Source: Diphasiastrum complanatum
Taxonomy: Eukaryota; Streptophyta; Lycopodiopsida; Lycopodiales; Lycopodiaceae
DNA: 64,000 nt
Reading direction: 5' to 3'
Assembly: GCA_029204225.1 (NCBI GenBank)
Contig: CM055104.1
Span: forward strand, 42,591,502-42,655,501
Positions 31,516-42,726 of this stretch are shown piece by piece. Position 1 is the stretch's first letter, and the number at the start of each line of letters is the position of its first letter. Position numbers and translations under genes: made by a program. Below the pieces are notes generated by a model. The model saw only the letters and a list, made by a program, of their open reading frames with translations. It was not told the origin of the DNA and made no database searches.

Positions 31516-32990
31516 CTCCCTCTTCAACTAGTTTTAGCATAGACTTTGAGAATACTCCAAGTGAAGCCTTATGCTTTTTAAACAAGTCTTTTCCAAGTGC
31601 TTTGGTGAATATATCAGCTACACATTCCTTTGAAGACACCTGTTGAAGCTCCACCTCCTTTTCCACGACTTGTTCTCTCACAAAGTGATAAGCCACCTCA
31701 ATATACTTGCTCCTAGCATGAAAAATAGGATTGCTTGCCAACTTTTGGACTGATAGGTTGTCACAAAAGATGATTGGGCTCTCTAAAATATCCAGCAAGT
31801 TAAGATCCTTGGTCATCCTGTTGATCCATATCATCTCCTTTGTGCAATGAGTAAGGGCTTTGTACTCGGCCTCACTAGATGACAATGAGATAATGGCTTG
31901 TTTCTTTGACATCCATGATATAGCTCCATCGCCTATGAAAATACAATCTGCACTTATGGATTTTCTATCCATTTGATCTCCAGCAAAGAATCTGAAAACC
32001 CATACAAATTAGGTGATGATTCCTCATACAATATGCGAATTCCCATGATGTATCTCAAAACAAAGTCCGAATCTGAAAAATCATACAAATTAGGTGATGA
32101 TTCCTCATACAATATGTAAATTCCCATGATGTATCTCAAAATTCTCTTCCCTAGCTTCCAATGCTCCTCACTAGGATCTTGCATAAATTAGCTTAATCTA
32201 CCAACACAATAGCTTAGATCTGGTCTTGTGATGGTTAGATATATAAGTGAACCAACTAGATTTCTATAGAGAGTAATGTCCTCGATGGATCTTTCATTAC
32301 CTCTTATAGTTAGATTTACATTTGACTCCATAGGTGTATCACAAGACTTTGCATCTACCATTGAAATCTACTTAGAATAGAATTAGCATACTTCTCTTGA
32401 CAAATGAAAGTAGATTGAGAAGTCCTAACACTCCTATTCCTAAGATGTAATGCAAACGACCAAGATCATTCTTGAGAGCATTCTTGATATCGTCAACATC
32501 TTGGTTGTTGTTTCCACTCAAGATGATATCATCCACATAGATTAGCAAAATAGTAACATCATTACCAACAAATCTATAAAAAAAGTGAATGATCATACTC
32601 ACTCATAACAAAGTTTTGAGAGAGTAAAAATGTGTTAAGCTTAGCATACCAACTCCTTGGTGCTTGCTTAAGACCATACAAACTCTTTTGCAGAAGACAA
32701 ACATGATTTGGCTTTGTAGATGAAATGTAGCTCTCGGCTTGCTCCATGTACACTTCCTTCTCAAGATCACCATTCAAGAATGCATTTGTGATGTCCACTT
32801 GCCATAGGTCCCATCCAAAAAGAGTAGCAAGAGAGATGATGACCCGAATGCTTACCATCTTTGCCACGGGTGCAAAGGTTTCATCACAATCAATACCATG
32901 TTCTTGAGCATATCCTTTTGCCACCAACCTTGTCTTATGCTTATTGATAGATCCATCTTGGTTATGTGGTAACAACATCAATATTCAAGT
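31511..32990 (-). pseudogene. Copia RT-RNase H remnant
   Basis: RT blocks are clear: NKHKTRLVAKGYAQEHGID, DETFAPVAKMVSIRV, LYGLKQAPRSWYAKL and an intact YVDD (LLIYVDDIILSGN). They sit in two frames, and frameshifts follow to about 32200. RNase H (31511-31972) is open: MDRKSISADCIFIGDG, SLSSSEAEYKALT, IFCDNLSVQKL, ECVADIFTKALGKDL. An 81-bp in-frame duplication lies at about 32001-32150. The family is the same as the plus-strand element at 20-24.8 kb. Confidence 0.85.
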
Positions 32991-33995
32991 CCTTGACCAT
33001 ACTATTATTATGCATGTACAAGATTGACCTCATGTTTAAATGACCTAGTCTTTGATGCTAAACATGAGCATCAGAATTACTCACAGAAAGTGCATGATCA
33101 TGACTTAGGATGTATAAATTTCTTTCTTTGTGTACAGAAATGATTTCATTGGAATTCCCATCAGTAATAGTACATCGACTAGCAGTAAACAAGGCTCTAT
33201 AGCCTTGATCAGTGATCTTGCTAATAGATAATAAGTTCTTTGTTAACTTGGGTACGTATAGTTCACCATCTAACTGTCTAGTGATGCCGTCAGAAAACTA
33301 CAGTCGAATGGAGCCTTGGCCTTCAACCTTGTGTGAACTTGAGTCCGCCAAGGAAAATGTACTTTGAATTTGTTGCTATGAGAATAGAAAATAGGTTCTT
33401 ACATGGTGTCATGTGTTGTGAAGCACTTGAATTAAAATACAATTGACAGGCATCTCTACTTGGTTGGTCTTGTACCATCAGCGCCTTGTCATCCTCTTGG
33501 AAATTTTTGATAGAGTCAGAACCTCCGTCTTGGTGCTGCTGCATCTTCTTTCTCGATTCATTGTGCTTGAGGATGTGACAATCCTTAATGTCGTGATTTG
33601 ATCATTTGCAATATCTGCAAAAGAGTTTGGTCTTGGATGGCTATTGATGTTTGTGCTGTTATTGTTGTTGGTGCATTGAATTTGGATGCTCTGCTTTTGT
33701 CTTCTTGTCCTTGAAATTCTTCTTCTTGGACTGATGCTTATTAAAGTACAGATTTTCCTCTGTACTTCTTCCTGCAAAAGACTTGTTGTCAGCTTTTGAA
33801 GAGACAACGCAGGAGTATTGCCCAGAAACAATACTAGATTATTGTAGAAGGATGAAAGACTGGCAAGAAGAGACATTGTTGAGTCTTCTTCTGACTTTCT
33901 CAAGAAGAGACGAGTCGATACATCTGAGGTCTCATAGATACTTGTGAGGATATCCCATGCTTCTTTGGAGGTGGTGATGTTTAATACGTGAGAAA
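32991..33995 (-). pseudogene. Copia Gag-protease remnant, integrase deleted
   Basis: Gag (33478-33995: LFLRKSEEDSTMSLLASLS, LQKLTTSLLQEEVQ), then a protease-like region (YFNSSASQHMTPCKNLF, without the catalytic DSG) and a pre-integrase block (HQRLGHLNMRSILYMHNN near 33000-33060). The integrase is absent: the sequence passes straight into RT near 32970. Several frames are needed, so it is inactive. Confidence 0.7.
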
Positions 33996-34093
33996 TCTAA
34001 GTGTCTTTCACATGTAAGTTTTGTTCCCAAGGGAATAGTGTTTTCCCTTGTGAGGTTAGCTCACTACTGCGGGTTTCCTAACTAACCACAAAA

Positions 34094-35470
34094 CTAGTGG
34101 CGGTACCACGACACCTGCAATATGCAGTTATTGGGGACTTTATTTGCTTCGTGCCAAATCTTGATTAAATGGTACTGCACCTTCTCCATAAAGTCAAGAC
34201 GTGCAGTATTAAAATCCAAATTGTGTGGCAGGAAACAACGGTGGGCTTCGGCAATCCACTTGGAGGTTGGCCATGATGTGAAGCGTGATTCCCAGGAGCC
34301 ACCCATCATTGTTGCACAAAAGTATAAAGGAGCAACCGACAGCTGATCTTTGATTTGCTATGAGGCCATCAGCTTATTTGGATCGAATGCCAGAGGAGGG
34401 AGACAATTGTCCCATCTGGTTGCCACTGACGCCAACAGAGTTAGATCTTTTGCAAACATTGTCAATTGTCGCACCGTTGGATCGGGAGAGTGGACATATT
34501 CTCTCTGATAGGCTTGTAAGGCGTGGTGGAAATCCACTGAGATTGTCCAGCTGTAGGGCTGATGGATGATTGGCCAATTGGGCGTATGGATGGTGATTTT
34601 GTCCATAGCCAATCTCAAATCTTTCCATTTATTCCTTTGCAGCATTGGCACATAATAGGGATCTACCCGCAATTGGTGAGGGCTGGCGACGTAACTCCTA
34701 ATTGATTCCGAAGTTTTCTCAAAAATAATGATTCTCCATGCCGGCTGCTCTCCCAATGCAAGTATTTTGTCCTACTCTTTGCCGGCCTCTATCTCGGAGG
34801 TCTTAAACTTCAGAACCCATCCACCATGTGAGGACTCATGCGGATGTTGCTTTAAGAAGGTTTGGATCTGGTCCTCGACGCTGATGGGCCTTCTGAATAG
34901 AGGTGTGGTCCTTGATGAGGATGGACCTGCTTGAACTGCTGGTAAGATTGGCGATTGTTCTGCTAATCTAGAGCTCCCCCCTGGTCCATGCTCGAATCTA
35001 CCCCTATATCCATTGGTACAGCTTTGTGGTGCGGAGGGGAGAATTGCTGCATGACTGGTACCGGGATTTGTGGTCCAACTTCCAACACTTGAGCGGCTAC
35101 TTTTTCATAGGCAATGATGATCTCTTTAGCCTTTGCCAACTCGGTTGAAGCTGCTCCTTTGAACTTGACAAAGCGGCCTTGGAATCCCTAAAAGGCCACT
35201 TTGTATGTCTCCACTTTCTTGAACAAATATGCAATCTTCGTCGGTGTGACCTGATGATCTAGTATTTGCGTTTGAAGATACGCATCACGCTCAAGGGTGG
35301 TCGCATCCAATTCACCTTGAAGCCGTGTGCGGTCCTGTTCGGCCATCTGTAATTGACCCTTCAATAGTACACTTGTTGATTTGCATCCTGCACAGCCTTA
35401 TCCACCTGATCATGTGCGGTTGTCGAGGCGTTTTGCAGGGAGCTGATGTGTAGATTCATGGATCTGTTCG
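34094..35470 (-). pseudogene. Unrecognised protein remnant with coiled-coil-like part
   Basis: On the minus strand, partly open frames from about 35470 to 34094 read as one decayed protein. A coiled-coil-like part comes first (GQLQMAEQDRTRLQGELDAT, ERDAYLQTQILDH), then a Pro/Ser linker, then a globular-looking part (34358-34756: GEQPAWRIIIFEKTSESIRS, RDLxx-type helices, WSISVDF-like core) continuing as MMGGSWESRFTSWPTSKWIA to 34094. Stops near 35185, 35365 and 34760 interrupt it. It lies between two copia remnants and cuts the RT at 35475. I do not recognise it: it could be the Gag of an unfamiliar retroelement or a captured host gene. Confidence 0.45.
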
Positions 35471-35474
35471 AATC

Positions 35475-36755
35475 CTCTTCCATGTAATCTATCTCTAGTA
35501 ATGTGCATTCCTAATAGTGAATGAAAAGTGCCCAAATCATTCATGTCAAATTCCTTCGACAAATCACTCTTAGTGGTGTGCAGCAAGAATGTGTCGTTAG
35601 ATAGAATGAGTGCATCATGTACGTATATCATCTACGTATAGAGCTATGTAAATTGAATTGACACCTATATGTTTTTAATAAACATTGTAGTCAGCTGAAT
35701 TATTTGCAAAGCCTAATTGACTGAGATAAGCATTGATACATTCGAACCAAGCCCTTGTAGTTTCTTTCAAACCATAGATTGCTTTGTGTAGCTTGCACAC
35801 TTTGTGCTCTTGGCCTTTGCCTTCGAAACCTTTGGGTTGGAAGGTGTACATCTCCTCTTTGACATAGCCATAAGGCTATTTTGACATCCATTAGATGCAT
35901 CTTGAGGTCGACGGCTGCAAGTGCAATGAGAGCCCTGATTGACTGCATCTTGACAACATCACGAAATGTTTCTTGGTGATCCACTCCCTAGATTTGAGTG
36001 AATCCTTTGGCCACCATCCTTGCCTTCCATTTTGCAATGGAACCATCAAAGTTGATCTTCTTCTTGAAGATCCACTTGTTGTCGATAACTCTCTTGTGAG
36101 TGAGGAAGTTGACCAAGGTCCAGGTCTGGTTCGATAAAAGTGAGTTGTACTCACTTTCCATTGCTTTGCGCCACTTCACAGTATCCTTAGATTTGATAGC
36201 TTCGGCTAGGGTCTCCGGATATCCAGATGAAGTCTAGAAAGTTTGAGGCGTGTACCTTTCAGGTACTGTTCGAGTTCTCAAAGATCTTCGAACAATTGGT
36301 TGACTAGATTCGAATGGTGTCTCTTCCTGAATTTCTGCAGATTTTCTCAAGCTAGCTTGACTTGGTCTTTCGACAGGTATTGTCGACTGCTCGGATTCTG
36401 TAGCTCAAATTTCTTCGACTGCAGGTTCTATAGAAGAGACATCATGATTGGAAGATTTGATGTTGTGTAAGATAGGATGAAATGACACAATATCATTTGT
36501 TGATGGTTGTTTAAAGTCGTAGAATGCATCCTCTTTGAAGATTACATCTCGAGAAACAAATGCTACATTGGTGAATGGATCATAAACTTTGTAAGCTTTA
36601 TGTTCATCGGGGTAGCCAATGAAAATGCATTTATTCATCCTTTGGCCCAATTTCTTCCTAAGTTGCTTAGGAACATGAACAAAGCATATACATCCAAATA
36701 TTTTTAAATCACTAACACTAGGTTTGTGTCCATGCCACACTTGATAAGGGGTTCA
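35475..36755 (-). pseudogene. Copia integrase end to RT remnant
   Basis: Integrase C-terminal block (KIFGCICFVHVPKQL, KCIFIGYPDEHKAYKVYDP, SRDVIFKEDAFYD) at 36405-36740. RT follows (WRKAMESEYNSLLSNQTWTL, KWIFKKKINFDGSIAKWKAR, QETFRDVVKMQSIRALIAL, and past the palm AKSDLSKEFDMNDLGTFHSL-like block near 35540) with frameshifts. It is truncated at 36755 inside the TPYQ-type integrase motif and at 35475 after GMHITRDRL. The RT active site appears as VHDA in place of YVDD, so it is dead. Confidence 0.75.
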
Positions 36756-37422
36756 GCTATTGACTGTCATGTACTTTTAGTACATCAATGCTTATCATGC
36801 AAGATAATATCCAATGTAAGCTTTGTAGGTCCAAAAGGAGCTATTTGCCTTAAAGAACGAGGCGATTCTCTCTTTAGGCCCTTCAAAGTAATTAATAAGG
36901 ATAATAGGCCAATAAGGGCCCAATGTAGTTTAAATAACTTGACTTAACAAGGGCTAACTATCTCTCAAGATAGTTAAGCTAAGTGAGAGCATTGTCTATA
37001 ACTAGGCAAGAGACATCAATTTGTGAATCTTTTGGCTCATTTGCAAGTGAGAGCTTCTTGCTTCCTCATTGTGATTGGAGCCATGGGGATCTCCTTTGCT
37101 AGGTCTCATGTGCCCTATCCACATGAATTCATGCTCCTATTACCATTGATTGCACTCTCTATTTCATTGCTAATGTGATTCAATGGTGATCTCCATGTTT
37201 CTAGCATTTTACAGTCTGTAAAATACCATTCTGAATAAACTTCAAGCATTCACTCCACTAATGTAGACAATTGGCTAGAAGATTTGGATTATGACTTCTA
37301 CTATAGTGGATGTAGTAGTAGTATAGTTTTCTTTGCTTCATTGGGTTTCCAAGGACGTGTTCGGTGAATATCAAGACTTTCTTTGTGAGAATTGGTTAAG
37401 TTTCAAAAAAATTTGTAAATAG
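36756..37422. other. No gene assigned; possible upstream exon
   Basis: The first 450 bp show nothing recognisable. From about 37327 a frame reads LLHWVSKDVFGEYQDFLCEN and runs in phase into the acidic gene below, but one TAG (37420-37422) interrupts it. Confidence 0.35.
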
Positions 37423-38502
37423 GTCTTCAATCGATCTGACTTCATCCAATGGTGTTCTTTGAGCCAGATAACTACAGATGTTGAGTACAATCAAGAATTT
37501 CAGCAGATGGTTCCATTATTTGAATATGGAAAAGTATGTTTTGTACAATGCTATATATATGGCTTACAATCTTAATATCGGAGCATTGTAGAAAATTATC
37601 TACAAACTACTTCTCTACAGCTTGGGTTTCGATTAAGGAAAATAATGGAATATGCATTAGACTATGAGCAACAAGAACACAGGTTTCAATTGGATGCTAA
37701 AAGGAAGGAAGAACAATCTAAATGGTTGGAAGAAGTGAAGATGCGGATACAGAAATTGAACCTTCACAATAAAGCATCAGTGGATCGACAACCGAAACAG
37801 GTACAGGAAAGTGAAGAAACTTCTGAAGATGAAGATGATCCTACCAATGACTCTAATGAGCAAAGTGACAATGACAAAGCGGATGAGCGCAGCGATGACA
37901 ATAAGTCAGATAAGCAAAGTGACGACGAAAGTCAAGTCCCAGATCTAGACACAGTTGCATACAACAAAAGTCCAATTCAAGAGTTGGATCAAGATGTGAT
38001 GATAGATGGTGAAAATCAAGATGCAGGCCAAAGTCTGGATTCAGATCAGAATGCAAAGACAAATAAAGAAAATATGGACTCAGATCAAAGAGCATTCACA
38101 GATAGTGAAAGTCTTAACCAAGACAATGAGGATCAAGGTTTATTTCTGGATGCAGAATTTGATCAAGAGAATGATGTTGCCAAAGCACATGTTGGTAAGT
38201 TGGAAGCGCAAATTTCAGATGCAGTTGATTGTCAATTGGACGATTTAACTTTTGATCAAGAGGAAATCCAAGAATCAATTGATCATCATTGGCAATTGGA
38301 GCAACCTAACGTTCCAGAAAAGGTCCAACTTCTTATTGAACATCCTTTTGAGTCTCACTTCAACCATCAAAGTCAAGAACATGACCTACATCAATGTTTG
38401 AATCTGATCAATGGACAAGCAACTATGGGCCGTCAAATTGAGAATAGTGTTATGCTCAAAGAAACTCAATCAAGGCATTCACCAAACTTCCAAAATGAAT
38501 AA
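37423..38502 (+). CDS. Hypothetical acidic protein, two-exon model
   Basis: Exon 2 (37621-38502) encodes 293 residues: a basic/acidic helical start (EYALDYEQQEHRFQLDAKRK), then a long D/E/S/N/Q-rich stretch (residues about 55-190 of the exon) and a more ordered C-terminus. Exon 1 (37423-37533) is open and ends AAA|GTATGTT; the 87-bp intron ends TTCTCTACAG. Removing it joins EYGK to LGFRLRK in one frame with no stop, which supports a real gene structure. The true start is unclear: ATG 37507 or 37645, or further upstream if TAG 37420 is skipped or marks decay. I recognise no family. The acidic disordered region would suit a nuclear or chromatin-associated protein, but that is a guess. Confidence 0.5.
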
Positions 38503-41500
38503 TATATAACTATTATTAAGTTACCCTCCAAAGCAAAAAAAAATTCATGTTCCTTTTCAACTTGCTTATTTTTCTCATTGGAGGTTTAAAAAATAATTAG
38601 TATCTTGAAACATTTTCTCATGCCGATCTATTATGATGAGGGCTGCCATTATCTTGTGATATGTCTTACTTGACTACATTGTTAACAACATGAATGATTT
38701 TCAAGTTTTATCACAAGATGTGGTAGAGGCAGTTTAAAATCCTAAAAAAGTATTTTCAATGTAATAAACAACTATGTTCTAATAAATAAGTGCACTTTCC
38801 AAAATGGCCTTGTTAAACAAACATAAAAAAAATTAAAGTTAAATGTAAATAACCTACATCAATTAGTTCAAGATGGAAGTTTCTATTATTCTTGATGGTT
38901 TTGTATTACAATTTCAATGCATGAAATGAACAACGTACATAATTATATTACAAAAAGAGAGTGTGCAAAAAGATGCATGAATATATTCTTGTGCTATTTT
39001 GCAACAATAATCTGATCCAATGTACACTACATCATGTACAATGCACAAAATAATCATTTTAGAAAAAAATTGCAACTATATCTGATCCAATATATGTAAT
39101 CTTTGCAATGAACATCCATGTATAGACCAAGTCAAGATTGGAGAAGAAAGCTCATCAATATCCGTTTTCGACAACAACCAAGATCTCATCATCAAGGATA
39201 CACAAATCTCTCTTTACCAACTTGAAAGCATATAATTGTCTTTTACATGAACTCTGACAAGATCAAAGAAAGACCAAGTTTAAATTCAACAAAAAATGCC
39301 TCTTGTGGTGGCATCCTGCATGAATAACTCTTACATTAATATTTTCATAGCCACTCAAGTACTTACTATGGCAAGGTTAAGTCAAAACATGTTATAGATA
39401 GTCATTTTGGATTAAGCAATTTCAATATTAAGCATTGGAAAACCATGTAAGCAAAACATGCTTGAAACCAAGAAATATTCATTAATTGAACTTACAAAAT
39501 ATTGGTAATTAGATTGACTTTCTATATTTGTATCATTGAATTGAGATATTTAATCCCCTTGACATGTAAAGGTCTTGTATAATCATTCAAAGTTAATCAT
39601 AGATGTTAAGTTGATTCACCCCAAAAGGTTCCCTACAAAGAAAATGACACAAGCATATTTAATCCCCTTGACATGTAAAGGTCTTGTATAATCATTCAAA
39701 GTTAATCATAGATGTTAAGTTGATTCACCCCAAAAGGTTCCCTACAAAGAAAATGGCACAAACATGCTCCCTCCCTCCCTCCCTCTCAATAAATTCATAT
39801 ATTTAAAATAGGAGCTAATAAAAAATAACACATCTTGGAACAATAATTTATTGCACAATTTGAGACCATCACGCGTTTAGATAGAAGCTAATTAAAAGTA
39901 CGTTTTATAACAAAATTTTGCAACAAAATTACATGTTAAAATTTGAAGAGCATATATTCATGATACTATAGCACTACATATAATTGCCATGCTCAAGCCA
40001 CCATAAGCACACATCTTGTAGAGTATGCCTATTATGATGTGGTATACCATGGTGTTTAGGGAGGCCTCATGTTCCACTTGTCTTTTCAGTAGGTTGAGTT
40101 TGGATGTGGGGACTCAATAAGTCGAAACATATTTCACGTTCTGTTAGGGACATTTCTCCCTTCTAGGAAAATGAATTATAGAGCCTGTTGCGAAGATAGC
40201 TCTTTGACCCTATGGTAGAAGCTTATCAGGTTATTTTGATTTCATTCCAAAAATATATAAAAAAGAAATGTCCTCCCTTAGATGTCCCCTGCTGGTTATC
40301 AATCTCTCCAATTTCAATAGTACAAATTAGATTCCCTGGAGCAGATATAGTACAGATGCAAATTGACTTCAAATATGACACATTGATTATGAGCTGTTCA
40401 TAAAATTTTACTTGACGGCCTCAATTAATGTCTTGGCAGGGGCCCGTCCGCAACTTTCTCCAAAACTTTTCAGGCCAAAAATCAAATATAAATCCTAAAT
40501 AAAAGCTCCTGCCAGTTACTTGAAGCTGCACATTCTACCCACCAGCTTCCTCGACCGATCCCATCATGCAGCTTTTCTTGAGATTAAAGCTACAAAATTG
40601 CATTTGAAACAAGAGAACATTGGACAAGCTTTTGCATCTTTAACACCATTCAATTCCGGCCACTCCAACTCGCTCACCTGCAGTAGCACTAGGATGTGGT
40701 TCTACTGGACATCCCAGAGGCCAATTTGACTTACACGTTTGCTGTCAGAGAGCATTATGACATACGTAGCATACCTTTAGGAGAAAGGAGAGCTAAAATT
40801 TTTGACAGATTATGTGCTGCTATTGAAATTCTTCCTTGCCAAACTGAAATGCAAACCGGGGCATGTAAGCATGTTGAATAATAAGTCAGTGTTTAAAAAT
40901 TTCATGCAATTTCTGCAGCACTAATCAGAGCATTGATAAAAAGTGCACGAAATAATGGGTTATCTCACCGACCAACTGACACATTCTTCAAAGACTCGAA
41001 GAATGGGCGCTTAACTTGAAAACCTCAAACTGCAGTCGTAGAATTACACAATGTAAACAATGTGCTGGGCACATGAGATAGAATAACCCCGCTAGTTCAG
41101 TAAGAGACTGTTCTGGTAAATGTCCCACTTTCAGTCGTTTGGACTAATTGTACAAAGGGATAACAGATTGAAAGTGAAAAGATACCTCAGTTGAATCTAA
41201 ACTTAGACTCGCCTGCCATTTACTTAATGATAGTGTGCAAGGTGCAGCTTGAAGCTAAAAGACATAGAAGCTCCTTTCCCAGAAAAACCTCCAGCTGTTT
41301 ACGATCTCATTCAGTTTAAGCTCTTGAAATTCATCTCAATCTCTGCTCTCGTAAGAAAGCTACTCACGAGATTCACAAATCATAACTCAAGAAACTATGA
41401 AATCAAAAACTATCACTGGGGCTCCTGTAAACTTCTCTTGATTAGTCAGAGTCCAAAATCTTTCTGTATGACTAATTGATTTTGAGGAAAAATTACGATC

Positions 41501-41517
41501 ACGAGACAAAGACGTCG
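38503..41517. other. Intergenic, AT-rich; tandem duplication inside
   Basis: 3 kb between the acidic gene and the S-acyltransferase stop codon. The right part is probably the 3' UTR and flank of the minus-strand S-acyltransferase gene. It includes the 109-bp duplication at 39546 and a short CTCC repeat at 39768-39784. No credible gene was found. Confidence 0.5.
39546..39763. repeat. 109-bp tandem duplication, two copies
   Basis: Copies start at 39546 and 39655 (ATATTTAATCCCC...) and differ at about two positions near their ends, so the duplication is recent. Non-coding. Confidence 0.95.
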
Positions 41518-42726
41518 TTAAGAGGACCGAGGAATAAAAACAGGAGAATGAGAACGTGTTGCAGATACTCGCAAAAGCTTGCCATCCGGGAATACATGTG
41601 GTTCTTCATGTGTCTGTTCAGGTAGAGGAGTGGACGGCAGGCTTAAGCTATAATTTCTGCCAGCTGCAGCAGAAGAGTTTTTCACTGGGGCACTGATGGG
41701 TCCATCATAAAAGATTGAAGTACCTGTATATAAGAGAGGATCTGTTGCTTGTGAGCCTTTCATCATACTCGGAGAGCTATGTTGACTTGCATGTAGAATG
41801 TGAGAATGGGGCTTGCCGAAATCAAGTTCAGACGCTGTAGGGTCATCAGAGATAGTGGAAACAGACTGTGGGGGTTCCACCCATGTTTGTTTTACCAAGG
41901 ACAAGATGGAGTTTTCTCCAGCACCGTGTCCCTGTTGAGAGACGCCTCTTCCACTTTTTGTATCCCGTGAGCTAGGAACTCTGCGACCACTACTTAAAGT
42001 CACATTATACTTATTGGGCCACTGCTCACCTTGTCCCAAACGCTCATCCACACTTTCTCCACCAGATGCATCATATCCGTCACTTGTAGCTGTTCCAACC
42101 CAAGGTGGGCAATCTGCAGATGACTGTGATTGTGTACCCTTAAGATGCATAGGAATATTTCCCGTAGGAATCAAGGCACTGGGAACTGTCAATGGAACCA
42201 ATGATTGCTTCAACTTTGTACTAAAGGTTTCATGCTGATGACTACTGGAAGGACCATACTTCCGCTCCAAAGGTAGAGGGCTCAATAACTCAGAGTCATT
42301 CATAGAGTAACCGGTACTGCTGTAGCTACTTCTTGGAGCTCCTGCCTCGAAAATAAGTCTAGCCTCATCTTTGGTATTGTATGGAACTTTGGCAAGCGCT
42401 GAATCTTCCTTTCCCTTCCTGCGGCCATTTGCCGAACCAAGGTCATAGCTGACACTACTTCTCGTGCTGATGTTACTGCTGGAGGTGTAATCAGGTGCTG
42501 CTATTCGTACTACCTGATTTCCTATGGGTTTCAATATTGAGGAATTCTCCCTTGCTTTTGCAGCTGCTCTAGCTGCTTCGTTAGGGCTGAGTTTGGCGAG
42601 CTTCCATGCACTAATCCTCACAGGGCGCCTTTGTGCCTTGTTATCATGCCTGGCAACTGCAACTGCAGAATCCGGGTCTACAGTAGATGGAATTCTCCCT
42701 GGTCCCAGGTGTGGGATAATCTCATC
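41518..42726 (-). CDS. S-acyltransferase coding exon 9 (C-terminal tail)
   Basis: 402 codons plus stop. The acceptor is TTACAG|GATGAG. It encodes [19 protein letters not shown], the conserved [18 protein letters not shown] block, then a Ser/Thr/Pro-rich, probably disordered and cytosolic tail ending FIPRSS. Confidence 0.92.
   Translation of the reverse strand, partial: DEIIPHLGPGRIPSTVDPDSAVAVARHDNKAQRRPVRISAWKLAKLSPNEAARAAAKARENSSILKPIGNQVVRIAAPDYTSSSNISTRSSVSYDLGSANGRRKGKEDSALAKVPYNTKDEARLIFEAGAPRSSYSSTGYSMNDSELLSPLPLERKYGPSSSHQHETFSTKLKQSLVPLTVPSALIPTGNIPMHLKGTQSQSSADCPPWVGTATSDGYDASGGESVDERLGQGEQWPNKYNVTLSSGRRVPSSRDTKSGRGVSQQGHGAGENSILSLVKQTWVEPPQSVSTISDDPTASELDFGKPHSHILHASQHSSPSMMKGSQATDPLLYTGTSIFYDGPISAPVKNSSAAAGRNYSLSLPSTPLPEQTHEEPHVFPDGKLLRVSATRSHSPVFIPRSS

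Noticed and set aside
37853..38095. 80-residue minus-strand frame
   Set aside because: Antisense shadow of the low-complexity acidic region.
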